Part shown: positions 10,141 through 20,305 of the stretch, one piece after another | Numbering within the stretch: position 1 is the stretch's first letter | How the letters are laid out: each line of letters opens with the position of its first letter | Origin: Nemertoderma westbladi | Taxonomy: Eukaryota; Xenacoelomorpha; Nemertodermatida; Nemertodermatidae | Direction: 5' to 3' | DNA length: 28,448 nt | Assembly (NCBI GenBank): GCA_032718475.1 | Contig: JAUCBJ010005293.1 | Location: forward strand, 1-28,448 | The notes under the pieces: model-generated | Told to the model about the DNA's origin: nothing | Databases searched by the model: none | What the model saw: only the letters and a program-made list of their open reading frames with translations | Translations under genes and position numbers: made by a program

Positions 10141-10429
10141 GTCCCAACTTATCGGTATATATGATATATATATATATGATATTGACTACCGAACCGGTAC
10201 TTACAGCAGTACAAGTACAGCAGTATTAAGCTTTTAACAGCTTTTTTAACAACTTTTTTTACAGCAATTTAATATATTATATATATCATGCTACACTGAG
10301 TAACGGTATCGGTAATTAATTACTAGGCTTACAGTGGATACTGAATTACTAGACTTACAGTGGATACTGAATTACTAGACTTGCTTTAACTGTCGTTATA
10401 GTAGTAGGCATTCAACCATACAATCAAAC
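10141..10429 (+). other. Leader of the LTR element, second part
   Basis: AT-rich stretch between the 5' end of the nested LINE and the presumed gag start. It holds a TATATA run (10155-10181), a block at 10190-10228 resembling the leader block at 2531-2560 (shared core CGAACCGGTACTTACA), and a short tandem repeat at 10318-10382. The resemblance to the leader suggests that the LTR element has resumed by about 10190. Confidence 0.5.
10318..10382 (+). repeat. 26-bp tandem repeat, 2.5 units
   Basis: Units at 10318-10343 and 10344-10369 and a partial one at 10370-10382 start AATTACTAG and contain CTTACAGTGGATACTG. One base differs between units 1 and 2. It lies about 50 bases before the candidate gag start. 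Confidence 0.9.
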
Positions 10430-12850
10430 ATGGCAGATACATCTTAGAACATGTGTAGAACATCTTAGACCGAAGTCCAAGTCCCCTCCTACTGTAAGAA
10501 AGGTCATCTCTTCAGTAGTGGTATCAGATCCTAGGCTAGTCAAGCACCATAGGTCTATTATAGGCACGCGGGCTCAAGTCAAGCGGGACCAAGAGGCAGC
10601 TGTTAAACAACAGCACCAGCAACACCCGAGCTGAGAACTTATTTCTCAGCGGTCAGATAGCTCCAGTAGTACAGATACTGTAGAGTTGACACCAGAGATC
10701 GGAGCAAAGATGGCAGAAGCAGTTTATTCTGATCCGCTTCTCATTCTTCCTGAGGCTATACTCACGAGAGTATTGATCGCTGTGGAAGAACATCAAATCG
10801 ATTGGGCGAGAAGTAAGCGATCGACCAAAGATAGTTATGCTGGATACCCGATGGAAGAACTGAGGTCTATTGTCGAGGCGCAATGGAACTTCCCCGGACC
10901 CAGACTCCCATTTAACTTATCGGAAGCTACCTGGGAGGACTTATACCGGATGGGAGTAGTCAAGGATACTAGAGATCCCGCTGTGTGGAAGAGGTCGGCA
11001 GCAGGATATGTCCAGGGATTCTTCAGCTCTTTGGAGCGATTAGAGGAACACCTGTTTTAACAACCTCACGGACCTCAAGAGCAGGGAGAGCTGCTTTATC
11101 AAGTTCGCGAACGAATTCTACGGATCAGACTAATCCTTTCAGCCTTTGAGGAAGCCTCGAAGAGAAGCCAAGACACGTCGTTGCAAGTCACCGTAAAGAA
11201 TTGGTTCCAACGAGTGAGTCTTAAAGTCCAAGGAACGACACAATGGAAAATTCAGCTAGCTGAGCGCTCGACCCAAGGAGAATCAACAGATGCTGCCTTT
11301 TCTCAAGTGGAAAGCGAAGTTACGTCAGAAAAACCTCAGAAGAAGGACACTATTGACATCTATCTGTCAGACTATCAACGATTTATAGGTACAAAGAGTT
11401 AAGGAGACGGCTAGCTGGACTTCACCCTAAGAGTGAGGGAGCCAAATTTGTGTTGGACTCGTTGGTTGCGGAAATATTAGCCGTTGAGCAGGCTAAATTT
11501 GATGAAAGCATCCGTATCGCTAGGGAACAGGAAGAACAGTTAAAGAAAAAACGTATAGAAGACAGAAAGGCAGCAGCAGCGGCAGCTGCAGAAGTTGAAA
11601 GAAAGGCGGCAGCGGCAGCGGCAGCGGCAGCGGCAGTGGCAGAGGCTGAAAGAAAAGCGACAGCTGCAGCAGTAGAAGCGGAAAGAAAAGTGGCAGCGGC
11701 AATGGCAGCAGCAGAGGCAGAAGCGGAAAGAAAAGTAGCAGCGGCAGAAGCGGTAAGAAAAGCGGCAGAGGCAGTGGCAGAAGCAGAACGGAGGGCATCT
11801 GAAGAGACAACCCAACAAGAGTTGGAAAATCTTCAAGAGAAGCAAGACAACTTCAATAAACAGAGAACAGCTACTCATATGCAGCTGCTAAAGTCGATCT
11901 ACTCCCAAGAGACAGGGATTTACATCCTCTGACGAGGGCGATACAACAGATCCTGAAGGCGGAGGAAATCGATCTCGTTCCAGCGGACGTAGAAGAGCGC
12001 CACACCATCAGAAATTGCCTAATCTGCCCCCAGCTGTGAGAAGGCAACTGGCTAGTGTAGATTTAAGTAATCCTGAGCCTACAGACCAAATTATTAGAAT
12101 AGAAAGACTCCCTACTATAGTGGATGAGCCTGAAATAATTAGGCCTGTTCTCGAAGCCACCCCCTCTGTCATAGAGACCCCTGTACTTACAGAACCTAAC
12201 TCTAAATTCCCTTTGCACAGTACTAAACTACCTGTGCCCAGTAGGACAGTTCCTGAGTCAATGCCAGTCCTGGACGCCAAGCGAGACATTAACGATCTAT
12301 TGCCCGTCGTCCCTCGTCTACCCGCTACTATGTTGGCGGCTCCCGCTTCGGCGGTAGAGTGGGTGGATGAGGGACGGCGGGAGATGGGTCTTTTGCTCGG
12401 GCAGCTGAGAGAACACTGTGTGTGTTCCTCCCAGCAGGTCCGGGAGTTGGACGGGACTGTTCAGCAGTTAAAGGGAACAGTAAGAGAGGGGAGGTTAGAA
12501 TTGCAAGAAGTGCAGCAGAGTATCGCGTTAGAACGCGATAAGGTAGTAAATATACAAAAGGGTATACAATAACCCCCTGTAACAATGTGTCAACCTGTTA
12601 GGTCTGAAGTATTTCAAGCGCAAAGTGTGGAGCCTACACGCATCTATACTGCTAGTGAAGTAGAGACTCCTATAGTAAACCCTATTAAGGATAATTATAA
12701 ACCTGTTGATAATGATATTCCATATAGACCTGATCATAATCCGAGAAATTTATATACCGATAATTCGATATTAAATAATACGATGGCCCAATAAAGTTTT
12801 ACGCGTCAAATGGCCAGAACAGAAGCCCGTCAAGCGGTAAAGACAAGAGA
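10430..12850 (+). pseudogene. BEL/Pao gag, long N-terminal region (broken)
   Basis: A chain of open stretches upstream of the recognisable gag core. ATG 10430 is the likeliest start, but its frame closes after five codons and the long frame continues one base over. The stretch 10431-11380 is one frame apart from TGA 10632 and TAA 11058. It then shifts near 11380 into an Ala/Glu/Arg-rich coiled-coil segment (to about 11915), and shifts again into 11931-12850, with TAA at 12570 and 12792. Readable parts include LPEAILTRVLIAVEEHQIDW, PFNLSEATWEDLYRMG and a heptad-like segment at 12380-12570 rich in Q, E, V and L. BEL/Pao gag proteins often have a charged coiled-coil N-terminus. About 790 codons before the gag core is long for the family. 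The assignment to gag is by position and coiled-coil character, not by a recognised domain. Confidence 0.6.
11567..11808 (+). repeat. Imperfect GCA/GCG trinucleotide and AEAERK-type coding repeat in gag
   Basis: A run of GCA/GCG codons broken by GAA AGA AA blocks encodes poly-Ala tracts separated by (V)EAERK(V/A). It forms a predicted long charged helix. Slippage in such a tract could change the frame; a frame change does occur downstream near 11915. The minus strand shows long Leu-rich and Cys/Arg-rich frames here, which are shadows. Confidence 0.85.
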
Positions 12851-13640
12851 TCGTCAAGTTCAAACGAGATGAGAGGAAATGGTTACCTTTTAATGAATAT
12901 TACAAAGATAACATACAGAACTCTGTACTATCCAACGGAGAGAAACTTAGATTCCTCATTGAGAGCTTGGAAGGACCTCCCAAGTTAATGGCGTTAAAGT
13001 TTATTGGACATCCAGATGGATTAAGACAAGTTTGGGATACACTAAACATCAGGTATGGTAATAGGACTAACATAGCTAGGTATTTGTATGTGAAATTAGT
13101 AGCGCCCTGAAAGTTTCTTAGCAGCGGGATTATAGAATTTTCCGATGAGATCCAGAGATCTGTAGACAGTTAGATTGGCTAGGTAAGTCTCATGAATATC
13201 AGAGTTCTATGGTTGTTGGAGCCATAGCATCTACTTTACCGAAGGGTGGAGTAGGTACGCGTTGGGATAAGAGAGTTCTCTATATGATGGACCAGCAACA
13301 AAGAGACCCTACCATGACTGATCTCATGTCATTTTTAAATGGAGAGGTAAGATTACAGCTCCTAAAGCAGTCCTGAGAGAAGACACTGGAAAATAAAGTA
13401 AGTGAAAAACCCGTTTCTAGGAGAAAGGTAACACTAGTATGTTATACAGACGACGGCGAAAGCCAAACCTCCCAAGAGGAGAACAGCGGGAAAGACACCA
13501 AAAGATCTTACTATGTCAACAAAACAATTAAAGACGTAAGTAAATTTAAGTCTCGAACCTGTGACAGGAGAGAACAGGTAACAAAAACTCCTCCTACGTC
13601 TCCTAAGAGAATTCATGGAAGAAAGCCCGAGGAAAGAACA
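12851..13640 (+). pseudogene. BEL/Pao gag core (DUF1759-like), broken
   Basis: Resembles the DUF1759 capsid-like region of BEL/Pao gag. Seen: KFKRDERKWLPFNEYYKDNI, SNGEKLRFLIESLEGPPKL, GHPDGLRQVWDTLNIRYGN and, after a frame change near 13155, GKSHEYQSSMVVGAIASTLP and RDPTMTDLMSFLNGEVRLQLL. Breaks are TGA 13108, a one-base shift near 13155 (TAG codons just beyond it are out of frame), and TGA 13374. From about 13160 the frame then runs unshifted to about 16582. The linker up to 13640 is charged and runs into the zinc knuckles. This part would form the particle shell around the element RNA. Confidence 0.8.
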
Positions 13641-14591
13641 AGTGTGCAAAACACTACCCAAGTTAAAGTAAGTATCATCAAACCCAAATGTGTATTGTGC
13701 GACGGGCCCCATCGTCTAAGTGGATGTGATGAATTCTTAAAGAAATCCCTAAAGGATAGACGTGATGTCATGTGGGATAAGCGGTTGTGTTATAATTGTC
13801 TCAGACAAGGACACCAACAGCGAACCTGTTACTCCGACGCGAGGTGTGCTAAGTGCGGCGCAAAACATCATATCTTGCTGCATGCGGAATTCGAAAAAAC
13901 CAGCAAGAGTCAGGTAAGTGAGCCCGAACTACATGTCCAATTCAGTGATGTGAACGACACTGACAACAGCTCTGAGATGGAAGGATTTTACACAGACGAA
14001 TTCTCCGATGAAAACGAATCCTGTTATATGATAAACACCGCGGTGTATCGAGCGCTTATGTATGAAACTGACACCGATAATGAAGTGCAGTGGACTATTC
14101 CGGACAGACAACCATCTTGGAAAGTGCCAACTTCCAAAGTCGGAATCCGGGAATTCCCGGTAGTTCAGCTGAAAGTCCATGGGCCAGCCAAGAGTTTTAT
14201 AGTAAACGCCCTCCTAGACTCCGGCAGTACAGGAACATTCATCGACAAAGAACTAGCCGAAGACATCTTTGCTGGACAACCCAAGTTCCGAACTAAGTTG
14301 AACCTTTCAGGAATTATGCAGGTTTGGAAATCTACAGTAGCTACAGACTACTATGTAGGAGCGTTGTCCACTCCCCAGGACAAACTAGGAGAACACAGCA
14401 TAAGGTCAGTAAAAATGGTGGCGATAAAGAACTTTGCTACCAGCCAAGTAGAACCTTACAACTGGGATGAAGACGATTTTACCCAGCAACATAATATCCC
14501 TAGATTCAACACTGACTACCCAGGGGTACAAATATTGATCGGCCAAAATGCGCATGAGGCGCTGGAGACATTAGAAAAACGGCCTGCTTGA
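13641..14591 (+). pseudogene. BEL/Pao nucleocapsid zinc knuckles and aspartic protease (DUF1758-like)
   Basis: The first part (13689-13890) is a Cys/His cluster: CVLCDGPHRLSGC, CYNCLRQGHQQRTC and CAKCGAKHHILLH, as in BEL/Pao gag before the protease. An acidic linker with many Asp/Glu follows. The retropepsin-like part has VNALLDSGSTGTFIDKELAE with the catalytic DSG at 14217-14225, then a long C-terminal lobe ending in QILIGQNAHEALETLE (residues read about 14526-14575). The frame is intact over 315 codons and then meets TGA 14589-14591, after which the same frame continues into the RT part. In working BEL/Pao elements gag, protease and pol are one polyprotein, so this TGA is probably a mutation. 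Confidence 0.88.
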
Positions 14592-16640
14592 CCGCAACCA
14601 TTGCAAACATATGCGGGAAGAACAAGAGTAGGTTGGTACTTCACTGGACCTTCCCGTAGAACACTCATGGAAAGATTACCCACCGACCATATACATCAGG
14701 TGAGTGAATGGGAAGAAGAAATCAGTGAGGGAGAGACCACACCTGAGGGAACACCATACTCCTCAGATAACGATGATATTTCCCAATTATTTGACGAGGA
14801 AAATACAAACGACCTCCTCAACGAGAGTGAAGTTTGGAGAAACCAAATGCAACTGTGCCATCTTGTCAACCATGGCGGACAATTCAACTATAACGACGAG
14901 CTAAATGCGGTGATAGATCGATACAACGATAAAATTCGCGATGAACATGCCGTACGATTCTTTACTCAAGAAGCTGTAGAGCCTAATTCCTACGATAAGG
15001 CTCTATCTGTCAAAGAGGAAAGAGCCAAGCAGATCCAGAAAACGACTACACGTTTTCTTAAGGACCAAGGTAGGTATGAGTTTGGTCTTCCGTTCCGACG
15101 GCGAGAACCTAATTTCATTAATAACAGACCCTTGGCGGAGAAGAGAATCGCGCAACTACATCGGCGTCTTACGGCTAATGCTTCAGCTAAAGAGATGTAT
15201 AAGACCCAGCTGAAGAAATTCATAGATAAGGGATACACGGAGCGAGTACCGGAAGAAACACCCGTAACTGAGAGAACGTATTATCTAACACATCATTACG
15301 TTTCCAAACCCGGTAAACCCAATGAAGTCTGGGTAGTATTCGACGGCTCCGCCCTTTACATGGGCCAATCCCTTAATTCCGAGTTGTTGCCGGGACCCAA
15401 CTTACTCCAATCCTTGTTGGGAATACTCTTAAGATTACGGCAATATTCTATCGCTTTCGACTCGGATATAGAAGGTATGTTCTTACAAGTTAAGGCGCTG
15501 GATAGGGATCGAGACAGCCTACGATTTCTGTGGTGGCCTGAAGGAGACCTCGACCAAAAACCAGTGGAGTACTGGATGACCATCCAGGCTTTCGGGATCA
15601 TCTCAAGCCCCTCGAACGCTTGCTCAGTAGTGCGTACTACTGCGGATGACAACCGGGACGCCTTCTCAAAAGCGGTTATCGACAACATCAAATGGGATAT
15701 CTACATGGACGACAATTTAAAGTCCCTCCCATCGGTGGAAGAAGCCATTGATGTTGCCAAGGGAACGGTAGAGTGCTTGAAACGCGGTGGATTTCATCTA
15801 ACCAAATTCACAAGTAACTCCCGTGAGTTTCTGGAATCGATCCCGGTGGAAGATCGAGGAGTTAAAAATCTGGACCTTATCAAGGACGATCTTCCGGAAA
15901 CCAAGACGCTTGGTTTGAAATGGGACACGGAGAGAGATATCCTGTTTTTTCAGCTAAAACCTCGAGATAATCCAGTTCGAACCAACCGGATTTGTCTAAG
16001 TATCCTGAGCACTTATTTCGATCCATTGGGATTTATTAGCCCAGTTATATTAGTTGCTCGGAGCTTAGTGCAACAAATGTGGCTTGAAAAGCACTCATGG
16101 GACGATCCACTTAAGGAAGAACTACTAAAGAATTGGATGAAATGGGAAGATTATCTACCTTCCATCGAGAACTTTATTATTTCCCGTTCATATTTTGGTC
16201 ACGTTCTCCCCACATATTCCTATCAACTCCATGTGTTTGGAGACGCCAGCGATATGGGAATAGGTATAGTAGCCTACCTGAGGGTTGAAACTCCGGATGG
16301 AATCAAAGTTGCCTTGGTTACCTCTAAGGCCTTGATAAACAACAAACTACGAGTTCCTCGAGCGGAGTTAAAGGCGGCTCTATACGCTACAGCCATCGGC
16401 CGGAATGTAACAGAACAGATCGACTATCCACTGGAGTAAACTGTCTATTGGACTGATGCTTTACTCATTTTGGAGTATATAACCAATGAAGTCTGTCAGT
16501 TCAGCATCTTTGTTACCAACAGAGTAGCCATTATACTTAGTCGCACTAATGTAGATCAATGGAGACATTGCCCTGGGACGATTAATAGCCTCCAGAGGAG
16601 CAACTCCTCAAGAACTGATAGATACTCCGGACTGGTTAGG
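14592..16640 (+). pseudogene. BEL/Pao reverse transcriptase + RNase H (Peptidase_A17-type region)
   Basis: The frame continues in phase from the protease. It begins with the linker TYAGRTRVGWYFTGP and an acidic spacer. RT motifs follow: HHYVSKPGKPNEVWVVFDGS, SIAFDSDIEGMFLQV (catalytic Asp in this run near 15459), FGIISSPSNAC and WDIYMDDNLKSL (YMDD at 15702-15713). The BEL-specific connection TLGLKWDTERDILFF and the STYFDPLGFISPV segment come next. RNase H has HVFGDASDMGIGIVAYL, the SKAL..LRVPRAELKAALYA helix with its Glu, and, beyond TAA 16437-16439, VYWTDALLILEYI and FVTNRVAIIL. The frame slips by one near 16582 at the CPGT..ASRGAT signature. The RT core is the least damaged part of the element: 612 codons without a break. 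Confidence 0.92.
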
Positions 16641-18568
16641 TGGACCCGACTTCCTAAGTAAAGAAGGAAATGAATGGCCTCCTCATCTCACCACAGCTGA
16701 GATTAGACAAGCCAAGGGAGCGGAGAAAGTCAAACCTAAAACCCGGACGAGTAAATCAAAGTTATTCAAACCAGTGATAGATCTATCTGTACTACACACT
16801 TCTGGAGACGACGCTGTGGATCTAAACTCACCCGCCACAAATAAATCTGTTGTGGAAATCAGAGAGAGAGACTGGAAATCTGGAACACCAGACGTCTCGC
16901 AGGGACTCTCACCTCTCCTGCAGAGAGCGATAAATCACTAAGGCTCCTGGAATCGGCTCTGTAAGGCCGTTGTGTATTTGAAGCGATGCATCCACCATCA
17001 TTACTCCAGGACGAAGATCGCTAGTGATACCGCTCCACTGACATCTGCGCAGGTCCATGTTATTAAAGATCTTCCCAAATATAAAGTACCAGATAGGTTT
17101 CTGAAGGAGAAGATCAGTTACCAGGAGCATGAAGAAACCAATAAGCAGATACTGAGACTCCTGCATTGCTATGAAGATTCCGATAAGTATTTCCTGTTGT
17201 TGAGAAATCCACAAGGGCTTAAGGGATCGTTTCTCTAGCACAATGATAGATGGGTTAATACTTGTTGGAGGGAGACTAACTAATGCTCCATTGTCCTTTG
17301 ACACTAAATTCCCCATACTCATTAGAAATCTTGAAATGCAAATCAAGATGATTGTAGATGTTCACAGTAGGCTTTACCATGCTGGTAGAGAACGAGTTCT
17401 TAGCGAAATTCGAACTTGCTATTATTTTCATAAACCCCGTAGAGCTCTGAACAGGGTTCTTAGGAACTGTATACCCTGTGGGAAAGTATTTAGTAGGCCT
17501 TTAACACAGCGAGAGGCACAATTACCTAGGGAACGAGTAAGCTTCTATGAACCACCCTTTACTAATACCGGTGTGGATTTATTTGGCCCTATTGAAGTAT
17601 ATCGTGCTAGGACTATAATCAAGCGATGGTGTGTCATCTTTGTCTGTATGACTTGTAGAGCGATCCATCTAGATATGGTGAACGATGTATCTACCAACAG
17701 CTTCATACTGAGTTTACGCCGACAGATCGCTCGCTTTGGAACTAGCAATACGATGAGATCTGATAAGGGAACGAACTTCATTGGTGCCAATAATGAGATC
17801 AAAGCTTACGTTAGAGATTGGAACCAAAGACAGGTGGACGATCAGCTAAGGGTAACAGCATCTAGCTGGACCTTCAACGCCGCCGACGCCCCTTGGTGGG
17901 GAGGAAGTTGGGAGAGATTGATAAGGAGCGTAAAGACCGCATTTCACTTTATAGTGCCTTGCCGCACGTATCTCACCGACGAACTTTTACGGACGTTAAT
18001 GGAGGAAATCGCCGCCTATCTTAACGAGAGACCGCTTATGCCAGTCTCATCGAGTCCCGACTCCCTAGAAGCGCTAACACCCGCGCATTTCCTACTGAAG
18101 AAACCTGTAGCCATGCTCCCACGATCGGAAGTTACGGACGGAGACAAATACTGCTGACAAACTTGGCAGCTTATGCAGTTATTATCCCGTTGTTTCGCTG
18201 ACCATTTCGAAAAATATTATCTGCCTACGCTACAACTTCGAACCAAATGGTTTGCGCAGCAGGAAAACTTCAGCGCCGGAGACATGGTACTTATTGTGGA
18301 CTCAGATCTTCCACGTAAGCGATGGCAGACAGGTCGTATCATCGAGACTCATATATCCGATGATGGTTTAGTGCGATCGGTAGAACTCGTCGTCATGCGA
18401 CGTAACTTTAAGAAACCTGCATTCGAAACGCAACAACTCAATCGCCCAGTTGGTCGTTTATGTTTACTGGAAAGAGACAGAGAACTATCCGGAAACTATG
18501 GAAGGCAAGATACTCTTCCCACGACCACCTCCCTAATCCAACAAACATCTAGGGACTCCCCAACGTAA
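16582..18568 (+). pseudogene. BEL/Pao integrase with H2C2 finger and DUF5641-like C-terminus
   Basis: After the slip at 16582 the frame reads LIASRGATPQELIDTPDWLG, typical of the RNase H-integrase linker in BEL/Pao. It meets TAA 16939 and continues with SWNRLCKAVVYLKRCI to a second shift near 17236. Then comes the integrase: H2C2 finger (HSRLYHAG at 17363, CIPCGK), and the catalytic triad Asp 17576 (GVDLFGP), Asp 17762 (RSDKGTNF) and Glu 17912 (GGSWERL), giving spacing D-61-D-49-E. The C-terminus after TGA 18155-18157 has WFAQQENFSAGDMVLIVDSD and KRWQTGRIIETHISDDGLVR, as in DUF5641. It ends at 18568. The protein would insert the DNA copy into the genome and make the 5-bp duplication. Confidence 0.9.
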
Positions 18569-20305
18569 CAGCGTCTGGAGTGGGTGTGTGACTATATTAT
18601 TTTCCATTTTTTTTATTATTTTTTATATTTATGTATGTATTATTATGTAATTTTATTATAATCGTTTTCTTTAATTTTATTTAGTAGAATGTTATTTTAG
18701 CGATTATTTAGTAGATTAGTGCAATATATATATTCGTGTTTATTTCTTAATTACTTATATTATATATTTAGTGCAACGGCGAGAAATAATTCTTTTTTCT
18801 CTTTCCTTACTGTCCGTATCATATTATAAATACGTGACTACAGTAAGAAGAAATGTCCGTACTTATTAAAGTACAATAAAGCTCCTACTATATTCAAGTA
18901 TTATTGGTAAGTAGAGTATTAGGAATGCAAAGTTCAGATCCTCGTGTCTCGGCTAAACCAAGCTCTGGGTAGACCTTGGAAACGACTTGCCTCTTCTAAC
19001 TGACATTGTTTCTTGCGATATTGCTCTCATACCGTATATTAAATAATACATATAGTAGCATGATGTCCCTTTAACAGTAGCGTAAAACGCAAAATAAATC
19101 TGTTAAACCCTTTGACCATCTGTAATTCTAGTCGATTAAGATATCGCGGCACCCACCGATATACTTGAGAGACAAAATTATAGAATCAGTGGTTAACGTC
19201 CCCAGACAAGTTCTGGAATAAATTGGTGCCCATCTTAATTTTTAGTTAATATTTATAAAAATATATTAAAACAAATGTTATAATAGAGTAAATGCATATT
19301 AATAAACTCTAAGGAGTTTGCAAACCCAGGAAATCTATAAATCAAATTCTGTTAAAATTTAGATCCTTTGAAATTCTAGTCGATTAAGATATCGTAGCAC
19401 TTACCGATACTCTTAAAGGACAAATTTCCTAGAATTAGGGATCCTAGTCCCCAGACATGCTCTGTAATGTAATTCTGTCTATTTTAGTGATAAATAATAA
19501 AATTTACGGGAATAAATTTAAATTCATATCATCTCATGAATTTGGTAAATTGTCATTTTATACAATTTATAACATTCCCAAAATTCCATTAATTAATAGA
19601 TCATGGGAGCGGAGATTCACCCTATTAAGTATATTAGTGTGAGAAAATCTCCAATATATAGTCAATAGCCGATAAAATTCATAAAATCATGTATAAAGGG
19701 GAATATTGACAATTAAAGAATTACTATAAAATAGCATCCCAGATCTGTATGCATGAGAATTACTCTAATTCTACTGCTAACTTTCCATAATGTCACCATA
19801 GCAACAACCACGCCAGAATTAGAAGCGAGTTAAAAGAACAATAGAAAGCTTGCCCCATTGAATAGCATACGGAATAAATAGCACACTGCTAGTATCCAGG
19901 GATACATAATAATAACGTGACATTCTGGAAGGCACTTGACTAACGGACAAATGACCCGAATGTGTGACAGAATGTGTACAATTTGTCACAGTTGTGTGGA
20001 ATTTGTGCGTTTATAGGTGAATGTTACTACTAAAGTGTGTTTACAGTAGCGAGTTGCAGTTGTGAAAGTAGCCCTACCTCTGTAGCAAGAACCTGAAGTA
20101 AATCTAAGCCCTTGGGACGGACAGTGGAGTGACTCGCGCTGGTTGTTGTTGTCGTTGTGTAGCTACTACGTTGGCGATAGACACGGCGGCGACAGTACAT
20201 CAGCGCTGAGGATCTTGCGCTGTCCGGGGGCCTTGAGGGGTAGGCAGCGAAGACCGCTAGCCTAAATATAATTGATTATAATATTGATAAACTCATACAG
20301 CAACT
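18569..20305 (+). other. Non-coding stretch between pol and ORF3
   Basis: About 1.7 kb, strongly AT-rich up to about 19950 and richer in GC from about 20080 to 20260. No frame over about 60 codons looks coding. A block of about 120 bp occurs twice (19099-19218 and 19348-19466). The 300 bases before ORF3 contain GTTGTTGTTGTCGTTGTG and several TGTG runs, and end in CATACAGCAACT before the ORF3 ATG, which has an acceptor-like CAG. A splice site or internal promoter for ORF3 here is possible but not shown. Confidence 0.5.
19099..19466 (+). repeat. Two diverged copies of a ~120-bp block
   Basis: Copies at 19099-19218 and 19348-19466 share TCTGTTAAA, AATTCTAGTCGATTAAGATA followed by TCG, a CAC..ACCGATA stretch, GACAAA and GTCCCCAGACA. 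They are about 248 bases apart and clearly diverged, so the duplication is older than the LTR copies. Confidence 0.8.

Noticed and set aside
4083-10282. TTTAATATATTATAT as the target duplication of the nested LINE
   Set aside because: Too simple in an AT-rich leader that is full of such runs, and the right copy lies beyond a block that seems to belong to the LTR element.
11520-11878. Minus-strand Leu/Pro-rich and Cys/Arg-rich frames
   Set aside because: They are reverse reads of the GCA/GCG and GAAAGAAA repeats in gag.
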